Source: Rubrobacteraceae bacterium
GTDB lineage: Bacteria > Actinomycetota > Rubrobacteria > Rubrobacterales > Rubrobacteraceae
Reading direction: 5' to 3'
Assembly: GCA_030448125.1 (NCBI GenBank)
Contig: JAUJNO010000013.1
Location: 1 to 64,000, forward strand
Length of the DNA: 64,000 nucleotides
The position numbers and the translations under genes are program-made. This document shows positions 38,723 to 50,722 of this stretch, piece after piece. Within the stretch, counting starts at the first letter, position 1. Each line of letters begins with the position of its first letter. The notes beneath the pieces are model-generated. The model was not told the origin of the DNA. It did not search any database and saw only the letters and a program-made list of their open reading frames with translations.

Positions 38723-39501
38723 CTAGGCCGTACCCTTCGGGTCGGCGGGCTCTTCGGGTGAGCCGTTTCTTCTGGACGTCCGCCTCGGCTGCCGCCTGCT
38801 CGGCCTTTTTCTGCTCCTTTAGCTTCTTCTTGACCTCCTTCGGGATCCAACCCACATCCGTCTGGGAGGCGGGCGGCATGCCCTCACGCTCGAAGACGTA
38901 GGTGCGCTTGAGGGCCTTATACCCTCGAAGCGTGGAGCCTTGCCCTCGCTTATCTGCGTGTACTCCCGCTCGGGGAGGTACTCGAGGAACTCGCCGTCCT
39001 CGGTGACGAGCGCCGGGCGCGGCCTCTCGTAGCCGACCTGCTGGTCGCGCTCTATCTTTTTCTGGAGCGTCATGATCCCGAAGATGAGGGCCTCGGGACG
39101 CGGCGGACAACCCGGCACGTACACGTCCACCGGAATCACCCTGTCCGCCCCCATGAGGACGGAGTAGCCGTCGAGGAACGGGCCTCCGCTGATGGCGCAC
39201 GCACCCATCGCTATTACCCACTTGGGCTCCGGCATCTGCTCGTAGAGACGCGTCATCCGCTCGGCCATCTTGGTCGAGACGGTGCCGGAGACGATCATGA
39301 CGTCCGCCTGCCGCGGCGCTCGCCGCGAAGAACCCGGCCCCGAACCTGTCGAGGTCGTTGTGGGCCATTCCGGTAGACATCATCTCTATGGCGCAGCACG
39401 CCGAGCCCGAACTGCAGGGGCCACAGGGAGTTCTTCCTGGCCCAGTTAAAGAGTTTGTCCGAGCTCGTCGTTATGATGTTGGGCTCGTTGAACTTCTGCA
39501 T
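38723..39501 (-). pseudogene. nuoB: NADH-quinone oxidoreductase subunit B, frameshifted
   Basis: NuoB holds cluster N2. The cysteine motifs can be reconstructed: [10 protein letters not shown] followed by CCAIEMM in the next frame, [10 protein letters not shown] and VPGCPPRPE. Two extra G bases (near 39400 and 39320) and one lost base (near 38930) break the frame. The C-terminal tail is long and lysine/glutamate-rich ([23 protein letters not shown]) and ends in EEPADPKGTA. I choose the ATG at 39501 because it overlaps the nuoA stop (TGATG). Confidence 0.75.
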
Positions 39502-39913
39502 CAAACCCAATGGAGGGCCCCCTTCTTCCAGGCGTAGGCGAGGCCGACGGCCAGGATCAAGACAAAGATAACTACCTCAACGAACATGTACAAACCCATC
39601 CCCTGAGCGATGTACTCGCTGTAAATCGTGGCCCACGGGTAGAGAAACGCCGCCTCGACGTCGAAGATCAGGAAAAGCAGCGCGAAGACGTAGTAACGAA
39701 CCGGAAAGGGACGCCACGGGTCCGTGACCGTTACCTCGCCGGTCTCGTAGATCTGGCCCTTCGTCCGGAGCTCCTGTGACTCGGCGCGATGAGCCGCGCC
39801 ATGATCAGCGTGGTCGCCACGAAACCCACGACCAGCAAGATGAACAGGCCCACGTAAACGTACAGCGTGCCGTACCCGATCTCCTGCGTCCCTTGCAATA
39901 GAGCTAGAGCCAA
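39501..39913 (-). pseudogene. nuoA: NADH-quinone oxidoreductase subunit A, one frameshift
   Basis: The first helix (YVYVGLFILLVVGFVATTLIMARLIAP) is in frame from the ATG at 39913. The rest (ESQELRTKGQIYETGEVTVTDPWRPFPVRYYVFALLFLIFDVEAAFLYPWA...KKGALHWV) is in another frame. Adding one C to a two-C run near 39793 rejoins them. The reconstructed protein is a normal three-helix NuoA. It is the first gene of the operon. Confidence 0.8.
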
Positions 39914-39955
39914 AAGTGGCCTTTCTTCCCGTAAAACTGCTTGGAAACTACTCGC

Positions 39956-39983
39956 AATATACTCGCGTTACCTGCGTACGCAA
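39956..39983 (-). promoter_or_regulatory. Putative nuoA promoter
   Basis: On the minus strand TTGCGT and TATATT are separated by 16 bases, about 45 bases upstream of the nuoA start. The -35 half overlaps the palindrome TGCGTACGCA, which could bind a regulator. A candidate only. Confidence 0.4.
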
Positions 39984-40110
39984 CTTTCAAGAAGCTACTA
40001 ACAGTAGCAAAGAGCGTTTAGCCGTCCCCGTTGCCGACCTTGCCGTTAGAGTAGACATTCCCTCCTTTTTACCACTATCCGAGCTTATTGGCGAAGGTCA
40101 GCTCGTCTTG

Positions 40111-40138
40111 TTGACAACGTTTTCCGGTTGGTTAGACT
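40111..40138 (+). promoter_or_regulatory. Putative ferredoxin-operon promoter
   Basis: TTGACA and TAGACT are 16 bases apart, 85 bases upstream of the ferredoxin GTG. The 310-base gap between nuoA and this gene is AT-richer than its surroundings and holds no gene that I can see, so it is the shared control region of the two divergent units. Confidence 0.45.
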
Positions 40139-40223
40139 ACCTTTCGGTAAACTTCAGGAATGGCGTCACTATGGAGGTCGGCACTGGCGGAGAGTAGGGA
40201 TGTTCCGGAGAGGAGGAACCGTA

Positions 40224-40487
40224 GTGGCCTACGTTATTGTCGAAGCGTGTATCGGCACGAAGAACACCGCCTGCGTGGCGGTGTGCCCGGTTGACTGCAT
40301 CTACGACGCCGATGACCACTTTATCATCAACCCCGCGGAGTGCATAGACTGCTCCATGTGCATGCCCGAGTGCCCGGTGGAGGCCATCTACCCCGGCGAC
40401 GAGGTCCCCGAGGAGATGCAGCACTACATCACCAAGGCCGCCGAGTTCGACTACTCAACGACCGCACCGGGCTTCGAGGTCAATTAG
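40224..40487 (+). CDS. Seven- or eight-iron ferredoxin
   Basis: I choose the GTG at 40224, preceded by GAGGAGG. The 87-residue soluble protein starts AYVIVEACIGTKNTACVAVCPVDCIY and has a second motif CIDCSMCMPECPVEAIY, which together ligate one 3Fe-4S or 4Fe-4S and one 4Fe-4S cluster, as in actinobacterial FdxA-type ferredoxins. It is intact. It is divergent from nuoA and 29 bases upstream of a NuoF/RnfC-like gene. A role as electron carrier to or from complex I is inferred from position. Confidence 0.92.
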   Translation: MAYVIVEACIGTKNTACVAVCPVDCIYDADDHFIINPAECIDCSMCMPECPVEAIYPGDEVPEEMQHYITKAAEFDYSTTAPGFEVN

Positions 40488-40516
40488 CCGGGTAACTCTT
40501 TAGGGGGCAACGGATC

Positions 40517-41747
40517 GTGGCCGAGATGAAGCAACGCAGTCTCGAAGAAGTAAAGGCCTTGAGCGTCGAAGAGGCCGTGGAGATCATGCGCCAGGCCGGC
40601 ATAGTCGGTGCGGGGGGCGGCGGTTTCCCGACGTACTTCAAGTACAAGTCCCCCCAGCCGCACCTGATCGTCAACGCCACCGAGAGCGAGCCCGGCTACT
40701 GGGGGGACAAGCTGGTACAAAGAGTACCTGGAGGAGTTCCTCCAGCTTTTCGAAGCCATGAAGGCGATCTTCGGACTCGAGCAGATCTCCCTGGGCGTGC
40801 ACGAGAAGGACCGGGAGTGGTTCGCCGATTACGCCGAGCACGCCGATGACGGCATCTACGATATGCGCTACGTGCCGAACACGTACGCCCTGGGCGAGGA
40901 GAAGACCCTCATCAAGCATGCCACCGACACCAGGGTGCCCCGGTTCTTGGACACGCCCGACGGCTCCAGGCGCCCGGGGATGCCGCCGGACGTCGGCAAA
41001 GTCGTCAACAACTCGGAGACCTTGCTCAACGTCTACAACGCGCTCTTCCTGGGCAAGCCTTTAACCACCAAGTTCTCACCGTCTACGGCGAGGAGATGGA
41101 CATCAAGGTCTACGAGGCGCCGATAGGGGCCTCGGTAAGTGAGATCTTAGGGATAGCGGGGCTAGACGTCGAGAACTCTAGTTACCTCTCGGTTATAGAC
41201 GGCGGACCATACCTGCACGATATGGCTATCGAGGAGCTGGGGACGGGTGACGACGCCTACGTGCGGCGGATGACGAACGCCCTCTTATTACTCCCCAAGG
41301 GCAGGCAAGGCAGGGAGTACGCTGGCATAAAGACCGATCCCCCGAAGAAGGCATCGTCTCTTTGGTCGGCAAGATCTCGGGCGTGCATCTGCCCCTGGGC
41401 GGCGGTTTATTGAAGCCGGCCACGCCGCTCGTCTCCGAGGGCGACGAAGTGGAGTACGAGCAGAAGATAGGAGAGCCCGTCGACGAGGGCTTCTCGATCG
41501 GTGTCTGGGCGAGCGCGGGGGAGAGATATCCTCCATAGAGAACGGCATGGTCGCCATAGCCGGCGGCGCGATACCCCAGGAGCAAGCCGAAGCCGAGGCC
41601 GAACCGAGCAGCGCCGGTGGCGCCCAACCTCGGGGGAGGCCGAACCCTTTCAGGAGGCCGGGTCCGAAACGAACAGGTAAGGGGCAGGCGCCGACAACAC
41701 AGAGCCGGTACGCAGCGCCCCAGCCCTCCGCATGCTCCGTGGTCTGA
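40517..41747 (+). pseudogene. NuoF/RnfC-like oxidoreductase with C-terminal barrel domain, frameshifted
   Basis: The protein resembles the FMN/NADH-binding family of NuoF and RnfC. Pieces in order: EEAVEIMRQAGIVGAGGGGFPTYFKY, LIVNATESEPGYWGDKL, a YKEYLEEFLQLFEAMKAIFGLEQISLGV stretch, YALGEEKTLIKHATDTRVP, RPGMPPDVGKVVNNSETLLNVYNALFLGKPL, a VYEAPIGASVSEILGIAGLD (SLBB-like) segment and a barrel-sandwich-like GKISGVHLPLGGGLLKPATPLVSEGDEV. At least four single-base shifts (near 40713, 41068, 41335, 41515) break the frame. I see no NuoF-type C-terminal cysteine cluster. The barrel lies at the C-terminus, whereas in classical RnfC it is N-terminal. Confidence 0.7.
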
Positions 41748-41854
41748 GCTCAAAAGCGGTGAAACTTCTTTGCTCCCGGGTTCCCTGATAGGTGAGCGGA
41801 CTACGAGTGAGTCGCCGTGTCCGCGAAACATACCTTAGCAGTAGCAAGTTGCGT

Positions 41855-42985
41855 TCAACAGGCCTCTCCGTCGCCCGCGCCGTTGGCGGCGAGTATCTGC
41901 ACGAACTGTACGAGCATTTGCCGGTAGGTCTCCAGAGAATCGGCGACGACGAACTCCTTCGGACCGTGGTGGCCGCCTCCGACAGGACCGAACTCGACGC
42001 CCGGGACGCCCACGCGTTGGAAGAAGACGATGTCGGAGGCGCCGTGGCGGCCAACACCGACCGGGTTGCCGTGGAAGTGCCGCGCCGCGACCTCGCGGAG
42101 GGCTTTGACGAACGGGGTATTCTTGGAGACGTAGGTGGGCTCGTGGGTGAAGAGAACCTTCGCTTCGGCGGGGAGGTCTATCGAGCGGATCTGGCGCGTG
42201 ATCTCCTTGGGGTCCTGTTCGGGCAGGTAGCGGATGTCGAGGTCGTAGGTGCAGCGGTCCGGGACGCGGTTTATGACGTCGCCGCCGATGATCCGGGCCA
42301 TGTTGATGCTCGGGTACGGGAAGAGCTCACTCCTCTCCCTGGCGAACGGCAACTCCAGTATGCGCTTGTAGTGCTCGTAAGCCAGAAGCACCGCGTTCTT
42401 GCCCAACCAGGGCTGCGAGCCATGCGCGCTCTTGCCCCTCACGGTGACCCTCAGATCCAGGACCCCCTTCGCCTGCAGACCTATGTGGAAGTCCGTCGGC
42501 TCGCCCGTGATGAGGAAGTCGCCCGTGTGCCCATTCTCGATGAGCACCTCCGCCCCCTTGAGTCCCCCATACTCCCTCTCCTCATCCGGGACGATGAGGA
42601 GCTCCACCGTCGTCGCAGCCCGTAACGTGAGGTCCTCAACCGCGTACATCATCGCGGCTAGAGCGCCCTTCATATCGTAGACGCCGCGGCCAAAAAGCTC
42701 GCCGTCCTGCTCGCGAGCCTCGAACTGCTCCTCCTCACCCGGCACCACGTCCGCGTGGGCGTGCAGCAGGATCCTGGGCCTCCCCGAACCGACCCGCACC
42801 ACGAGCGAGGACAACTCGCCGTGCGGTCCCGCGCCCTTGTAGCGGACCGTCTCCAGCCCCCGCGCCTCGAACCAGCCGTTGATGAAGTCGACCGTGGACT
42901 CGACCCCTCCAGGCGTGTACGACCGGTAACGTATAAGCCTCCGCGTGAGCCCGAGAACCTCGGTCTTGTTAGTCGCTACCGCCAT
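41855..42985 (-). CDS. M20 family metallopeptidase (ArgE/DapE-like)
   Basis: The 376-residue dinuclear zinc amidohydrolase carries the metal motifs LLHAHADVVPG, GRGVYDMKGALAAMMYA and IVPDEEREYGG, with a lid/dimerisation domain in the middle (GVLDLRVTVRGKSAHGSQPWLGKNAV) and the terminal GGGHHGPKEFV histidine. Members deacetylate ornithine, desuccinylate diaminopimelate or cleave dipeptides. The substrate cannot be fixed from sequence; the gene is not in an arg or dap operon. It is convergent with the ferredoxin operon. Confidence 0.85.
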   Translation of the reverse strand: MAVATNKTEVLGLTRRLIRYRSYTPGGVESTVDFINGWFEARGLETVRYKGAGPHGELSSLVVRVGSGRPRILLHAHADVVPGEEEQFEAREQDGELFGRGVYDMKGALAAMMYAVEDLTLRAATTVELLIVPDEEREYGGLKGAEVLIENGHTGDFLITGEPTDFHIGLQAKGVLDLRVTVRGKSAHGSQPWLGKNAVLLAYEHYKRILELPFARERSELFPYPSINMARIIGGDVINRVPDRCTYDLDIRYLPEQDPKEITRQIRSIDLPAEAKVLFTHEPTYVSKNTPFVKALREVAARHFHGNPVGVGRHGASDIVFFQRVGVPGVEFGPVGGGHHGPKEFVVADSLETYRQMLVQFVQILAANGAGDGEAC

Positions 42986-43106
42986 TCTAGAACTCCGTCT
43001 CTATAGGGGACTATAGGCGATACGCATATACTATCAATCGTACCCGAAATAGTCTCTCCAAACTCCGGCCCACTTTGCGGCGAAAGGAAGCGCTAGAGCC
43101 CGGAGG

Positions 43107-44387
43107 TTAGCGCCGCAAGGCCGGTTCGGCCCCAAGAGCGACGGTGGCGCCCAGAGACGTGAGCTTCTCCTCGAAGCCCTCGTAGCCGCGCAGGATGTGC
43201 CTGGCGCCGTCAACGATTGTGGTGCCTTCGGCGACGAGGCCGGCCATGACGAGGGCCGCCCCGCCGCGCAGGTCCGGCGACTGGACAATGGTCCCGGAGA
43301 GCCGCTTGGGGCCGTTGACGAGCGCCCGGTGGCCGCCGAAGAGGTCGATGCCGGCGTCCAGCCGGTTTAGCTCCTCGGCAACCTGCAGACGGTTCTCGTA
43401 GACGTTCTCGGTGATGATGCCAGCCCCGGAGGTCTGGGTGAGGAGGACCATCATCTGGGCCTGAAGGTCGGTGGCGAAGCCGGGGAACGGGAGAGTCGAG
43501 ACGTCCACGCTACCCAAAGCCTCCGGTTCGTCCACCCGCACCCGGATACCGTCCTCGACGTACGTCAGATCCAAGCCCATCTCTCGCAGCTTGGGGAGCT
43601 CCATCTTGAGGTGGTCCGGGTTCGCCCCCTTGACCGTCACGTCGCCGCCGGTGGCGGCGGTCGCCATCACAAAGGTCCCGGCCTCCACGCGGTCGCCCAT
43701 CACGGCGTACTCGACCGCTCGTAACTCTTCCACGCCCTCGATGACGATGCGGCCCGCTCCGGCGCCGTAGATCCGGGCGCCCATCAGGTTCAAGAAATCG
43801 GCCAGGGCGACGACCTCGGGTTCGCGGGCGCCGTTCTCGATAATGGTGGTGCCCCGGGCGAGGACGGCGGCCATCATCACGTTCTCGGTCGCGGTAACAC
43901 TCGGGTACTCGAAGTTGATCTCCGCCCCCCGGAGGCCCCGTGGGGCTGCGGCCTCGATAAAGCCGTGGTCCAACCCCACCTCCGCTCCGAGAGCCCGCAA
44001 GCCATCGAGGTGGAAGTTGAACTTCCTAAGACCTAAGTTACATCCACCCGGCGCCGAGACCTCGGCCTCTCCGAACCGGGCGACCAGCGGTCCCAGGACC
44101 ACGATGCTCGCCCGCATCTGGCGCACGAGGTCGTATGGGGCCGTGTAGGAATCCACGCTGGAGGCGTCGATGGAGAGCGTGTTGCCGGAGAACTCCGTCT
44201 TCGCTCCCAGGCCGTCGAGGACGGCGAGCATCGTCTCCACGTCCTTTATGCGCGGCACGTTGTGGAGTATGGTCCGCCCGGGAGCGAGGAGCGCCGCGGC
44301 GATCAGCTTCAGGGCCGCGTTCTTGGCCCCGGAGACCTCTACCTCACCGTAGAGCCGGTTTCCTCCCTCCACGAAGAACCTCTCCAT
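43107..44387 (-). CDS. murA: UDP-GlcNAc 1-carboxyvinyltransferase MurA
   Basis: MurA adds enolpyruvate from PEP to UDP-GlcNAc, the first committed step of peptidoglycan synthesis. I choose the ATG at 44387, six bases after GGGAGG, giving 426 residues. The substrate-binding GAKNAALKLIAAALL is near residue 19. The catalytic cysteine lies in APGGCNLGLRKFNFHLDGL, which keeps the Cys and the later Arg but differs from the common GARPVDLH sequence. It follows the atp operon after a strong hairpin. Confidence 0.92.
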   Translation of the reverse strand: MERFFVEGGNRLYGEVEVSGAKNAALKLIAAALLAPGRTILHNVPRIKDVETMLAVLDGLGAKTEFSGNTLSIDASSVDSYTAPYDLVRQMRASIVVLGPLVARFGEAEVSAPGGCNLGLRKFNFHLDGLRALGAEVGLDHGFIEAAAPRGLRGAEINFEYPSVTATENVMMAAVLARGTTIIENGAREPEVVALADFLNLMGARIYGAGAGRIVIEGVEELRAVEYAVMGDRVEAGTFVMATAATGGDVTVKGANPDHLKMELPKLREMGLDLTYVEDGIRVRVDEPEALGSVDVSTLPFPGFATDLQAQMMVLLTQTSGAGIITENVYENRLQVAEELNRLDAGIDLFGGHRALVNGPKRLSGTIVQSPDLRGGAALVMAGLVAEGTTIVDGARHILRGYEGFEEKLTSLGATVALGAEPALRR

Positions 44388-44505
44388 GCCCATCCTCCCT
44401 GTGCGTCCCTTCTTCCTGGCCCGGTTCACTCGAGCAAGCACCGGCATTATGCATCGCCCGGGTTACGAAATGGCTACACCCGCGTAACACCTTCGCTACG
44501 GTTGT

Positions 44506-44538
44506 GGGTCCGGGCCACTCCCCTGCTGGCCCGGACCC
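44506..44538. terminator. Hairpin terminator between atpC and murA
   Basis: Arms GGGTCCGGGCCA and TGGCCCGGACCC form a 12-bp GC-rich stem with a 9-base loop. No T-run follows on the minus strand. It lies 14 bases after the end of atpC and probably ends the ATP synthase transcript. Confidence 0.6.
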
Positions 44539-44551
44539 CCATACTTCGGTT

Positions 44552-45000
44552 CTATCCCTCGCCGTAATCGCGGGCCACGCGCACGAGGTTCTCCGCCACC
44601 TGGCGGCGGCGTTCGATCTCGGTCCGCTGCCTCTCAGCGTCCTCGTCGTCGGAGACCTCCGAGAGCTCGTTCTCGGCCTGCTCGACGCGACTCTCGGCCT
44701 CCTCGACGTCTATCTCGTCGGGGGGGACCGCCTCCTCGACCAGGATCTGCACCAGGTTCTCCGAGACCTTGAAGAAGCCGTCGGAGGTCGCGAAGACGTA
44801 CCTTTCGTCGTCCTGCGTGATCCTGACCTCCCTGGGCTCGACCGTGGAGACGACCGGCGCGTGGTCCCTCATGACCCCGATGTCGCCATCGGCGATCCTC
44901 ACGACCACCAGGTCCGCCTCGCCATCGTAGATCATCTTCTCGGGCGTGATGACCCGGCAGAAGAGTTGGCGCCCCTCCTGCTGGTTCTGGTCCTCGGACA

Positions 45001-45001
<1 letters not shown>
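44552..45001 (-). CDS. atpC: ATP synthase epsilon subunit
   Basis: Epsilon regulates F1 rotation. The 149-residue protein has the N-terminal beta sandwich (LFCRVITPEKMIYDGEADLVVVRIADGDIGVMRDHAPVVSTVEPREVRI) and the C-terminal helical hairpin (AESRVEQAENELSEVSDDEDAERQRTEIERRRQVAENLVRVARDYG). An acidic turn, SDDEDAE, joins the helices. It overlaps atpD by one base and is the last gene of the operon. Confidence 0.95.
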
Positions 45002-47698
<2,697 letters not shown>

Positions 47699-47700
47699 CT

Positions 47701-49299
47701 CTAGCCCTCCTCTTCCTCTTCGCCTTCTTCGTCTTCGTCCTCTCCCGTACCCCCGACCTCTACCACGCCGCCGCTTTCGGGCTCGTAGCTCTCGTTGAAG
47801 TTCTCGATGGCTTCCTTGAGCGTCTCTTCATCCTCGTCGGAGAACTCCTGCGTCTCCCGGATGTTGTTGAGGAGATCCTCGTGGCTGTTCTTGAGGTGCT
47901 CCCGGAACTGGCGCTGCCAGTCGACGACGTTGTCCGCGTCGATGTCGTCGAGGAGGCCGTTGGTGACCGCGAAGATCAGGCAGACCTGCTCTTCGACCGG
48001 TATAACGTCGTGCTCATCCTGCTGCAGCATGTTCATGGTCCGCTCGCCGCGGGCCAGGGTCTGCTGGGTGGCCTCGTCCAGATCGCTCCCGAACTGGGCG
48101 AAGCTCTGGAGCTCGAAGTACTGGGCCAGATCCAGTCTGAGCGTGCCGGTAACGTCATCCATAGCGTCGATCATGGCATCACCACCCACCCGTGATACTG
48201 AGTTGCCGACGTCGATGGGTGGCCGCTGACCCGAGCTGAACATGTCCGAGTCGAGGAAGATCTGGCCATCCGTGATCGAGATCAGGTTCGTCGGGATGTA
48301 CGACGAGATGTCCCCCTCCTTGGTCTCGCCGATCGGTAGCGCGGTCAAGGAACCGCCGCCGTTCTCATCGCTCATTCGGGCCGCCCGCTCCAGGAGGCGC
48401 GAGTGCAGGTAGAAGATGTCCCCAGGAAACGCCTCGCGCCCCGGCGGACGCCGCAATAGAAGCATCAACTGCCGGTAGGCATTGGCGTGCTTGGAGAGGT
48501 CGTCGTAGATGATCAGCGCGTCCTCGCCCTGCTCCATGAAGTATTCGCCGATGGCGGTCCCCGCGTAGGGCGCGAGGTAGTGGAATGTCGCCTCCTCGTG
48601 GGCGGGCGCGTTGACGACCACCGTGTAGTCCATCGCCCCGTGCTCCTCGAGCGTGTTTACCACCCCCGCCACGGTAGAGTCTTTCTGGGCGATGGCGACG
48701 TAGATGCACTTCACGTTCTGGTCGCGCTGGTTGATGATGGTGTCCACGGCGAGGACGGTCTTGCCGGTCTTACGGTCGCCCAGGATCAGCTCGCGCTGGC
48801 CGCGCCCGATCGGGACCATCGCGTCTATGGCCTTGATGCCGGTCTGCATGGGCGTGTCGACGTCCTGGCGGTGCATGACCGACGGCGCTACCTCTTCGAC
48901 GGGGCGGTCCTCGTCGTACTCGATCTGGCCCTTGTCGTCCATCGGCTCCCCGACCGCGTTTATGACCCGGCCCAGTACGCCGTTACCGACCGGGACACGC
49001 ATGAGGCGCCCCGTGCGCCGGACGGTGCTCCCCTCTCGTATCCACCTGTCGTTACCCATGATGATGACGCCGACGTTGTCCTCTTCGAGGCTCATGGCGA
49101 GGCCCATGGTCGTCTCGCCACGGTCGTCCTCGAACTCGAGCATCTCCTGGTACATCGCGTTCGCCAGGCCATGTACCTGCGCGATCCCGTCCCCGACCTG
49201 CAGAACCTGGCCAACCTCCTCGGTACGGGCCCGGTTCTCGTAATCCGTGATGGCACCCTTTAGAATGGAGGAGATCTCCTCCGGTCTCAACCTACCCAC
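47701..49299 (-). CDS. atpA: ATP synthase alpha subunit
   Basis: Alpha holds the non-catalytic nucleotide sites. The 532 residues include [14 protein letters not shown], the P-loop [18 protein letters not shown] (residues near 170), the [42 protein letters not shown] signature and the C-terminal [18 protein letters not shown] helices. The end is an acidic tail, [14 protein letters not shown], about 25 residues beyond the normal end. It overlaps atpH by one base. Confidence 0.95.
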   Translation of the reverse strand: MGRLRPEEISSILKGAITDYENRARTEEVGQVLQVGDGIAQVHGLANAMYQEMLEFEDDRGETTMGLAMSLEEDNVGVIIMGNDRWIREGSTVRRTGRLMRVPVGNGVLGRVINAVGEPMDDKGQIEYDEDRPVEEVAPSVMHRQDVDTPMQTGIKAIDAMVPIGRGQRELILGDRKTGKTVLAVDTIINQRDQNVKCIYVAIAQKDSTVAGVVNTLEEHGAMDYTVVVNAPAHEEATFHYLAPYAGTAIGEYFMEQGEDALIIYDDLSKHANAYRQLMLLLRRPPGREAFPGDIFYLHSRLLERAARMSDENGGGSLTALPIGETKEGDISSYIPTNLISITDGQIFLDSDMFSSGQRPPIDVGNSVSRVGGDAMIDAMDDVTGTLRLDLAQYFELQSFAQFGSDLDEATQQTLARGERTMNMLQQDEHDVIPVEEQVCLIFAVTNGLLDDIDADNVVDWQRQFREHLKNSHEDLLNNIRETQEFSDEDEETLKEAIENFNESYEPESGGVVEVGGTGEDEDEEGEEEEEG

Positions 49300-49838
49300 T
49301 AAGCGCTACCCCTCTCTAGCATCTTCTGCCGGAGGCCCTGCAACTGACCCCGAACGCTACCGTCTATCTGCTTTTCTCCAACCCTGACAACCGCGCCGCC
49401 CACGAGGTTCGGCTCGACGTAAGTCTCCAACATTACCTCGCGGCCGTCGAGAATCTCGCCAAGCCGGGACTTAAACCGGTCGAGCATCTCATCGGAGAGC
49501 TCCACCGCCGTAGTAAGCTCGACCTCCACCTTCCCCTGATACTCCTCGACGAGATCTTCGTAGCGCGGCACCACGTCCTCGAGTATCTCCGTGCGGCTGT
49601 TGTCTATGAGGATCTTGAGGAAGTTCCTCGTCGAGGTGCTCATCTCTTCCGTCAGGGCGTCTATGGCCCGCCGCTTCTGCGACTCGGGGATGTGGACCCC
49701 ATAGAAGAACTCCCTGAGCTCATCGCTCTCATGGAGAACGTCCACAAACTCCTTGAGGTTCTCCAGGGTCTCTTCGATTTCTTCGCGCTCGCGGGCGGCT
49801 TCGAAGAGTGCCTGGGCGTAGGTGGATACCGCGCTCAA
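49299..49838 (-). CDS. atpH: ATP synthase delta subunit
   Basis: Delta joins the top of F1 to the peripheral stalk. The 179-residue protein begins [15 protein letters not shown], a standard delta start, continues with six helices, and ends in the conserved [33 protein letters not shown] segment. It sits between atpF (2 bases) and atpA (1-base overlap). Confidence 0.93.
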   Translation of the reverse strand: MSAVSTYAQALFEAAREREEIEETLENLKEFVDVLHESDELREFFYGVHIPESQKRRAIDALTEEMSTSTRNFLKILIDNSRTEILEDVVPRYEDLVEEYQGKVEVELTTAVELSDEMLDRFKSRLGEILDGREVMLETYVEPNLVGGAVVRVGEKQIDGSVRGQLQGLRQKMLERGSA

Positions 49839-49840
49839 CG

Positions 49841-50365
49841 CTACCTACCGTCCCCGGCCCCGGCGACCTCGGTCTCGAGTTCGTCGAGGGCCTCGGAGAT
49901 CAAACGCTCGTGCTCGTCGTGGTCTATGGAGCGGCCCAGGATCTGCTCGGAGGCCTGTATGACCATGCCGGCAACCTCCTGGCGTACCTCGCGCAGAGTC
50001 GAATCCCGCTCGCGCTGTATCTCCTCGCGTGCCCTCTGTACGATCCGGTCGCTCTCCTCGCGTGCCTCCTTCTTGGCCCGCTCGCGCTGTTGCTCGCCCT
50101 CCTTCTTGGCCTCGTCGCGGATCTGGCGGGCCTCCTCGCGGGCCTCGTTGATCTGCTGGCGGTACTCCTCCAGAAGCTCGCGGGCCTCCGTCCTGGTCTT
50201 CTCCGCCTCGTCTATGGCCTGCTCGATAGACTGCTGGCGCTGCCGGATCTGGTCCCGGATCGGCGGGTAGACGTACCGCCACAGCAGGAATAGCAAGATC
50301 GCGATGGTCACGATCTCCCAGAAGATCAGGCTGGTGTTTGCTATGTCGAGTATACCGCTGCCCAT
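49841..50365 (-). CDS. atpF: ATP synthase subunit b
   Basis: Subunit b is the peripheral stalk. The 174 residues have one N-terminal membrane helix (LIFWEIVTIAILLFLLWRYVY) and then a long, highly charged coiled coil (RQRQQSIEQAIDEAEKTRTEARELLEEYRQQINEAREEARQ and onward) typical of the family. It follows atpE by about 30 bases. Confidence 0.93.
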   Translation of the reverse strand: MGSGILDIANTSLIFWEIVTIAILLFLLWRYVYPPIRDQIRQRQQSIEQAIDEAEKTRTEARELLEEYRQQINEAREEARQIRDEAKKEGEQQRERAKKEAREESDRIVQRAREEIQRERDSTLREVRQEVAGMVIQASEQILGRSIDHDEHERLISEALDELETEVAGAGDGR

Positions 50366-50398
50366 ACGCTCTCCTCCTCTCCCTCTTCCTACGCTCGC

Positions 50399-50674
50399 CT
50401 AAGAGAGGAACAGGACGAGGAAGCCGAAGACGAGACCGTAGAGGGCGAACGCCTCTATGAGCCCGATGCCGACGAACAGCCAAGTCCTCACTTGATCCTC
50501 CGCCTCTGGCTGGCGGCTGATGCTCGAGATGTACTGGCCGAACAGATACCCCATGCCCACTCCAGCGCCGATAGTCCCCGCGCCGGCCGCGACGCCGAAC
50601 CCGATGCTCTTGAGCTCCGCCTGAAATAGCGCCAACGCTCCCACGTGGTTTAACAGCACGAACAACACGTCCAT
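50399..50674 (-). CDS. atpE: ATP synthase subunit c
   Basis: Subunit c forms the membrane rotor ring. The 91-residue hairpin has helix 1 FGVAAGAGTIGAGVGMGYLFGQYI, the polar loop SRQPEAEDQVRTW and helix 2 IGLIEAFALYGLVFGFLVLF with the proton-carrying glutamate in GLIEAFALYG. The motif has no sodium-binding signature that I can see, so proton coupling is likely. Confidence 0.95.
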   Translation of the reverse strand: MDVLFVLLNHVGALALFQAELKSIGFGVAAGAGTIGAGVGMGYLFGQYISSISRQPEAEDQVRTWLFVGIGLIEAFALYGLVFGFLVLFLS

Positions 50675-50722
50675 GTCCCGCTCCTTTCTTCCGTTTTTCT
50701 TTCCCCTACCGACGGCCCCTTA

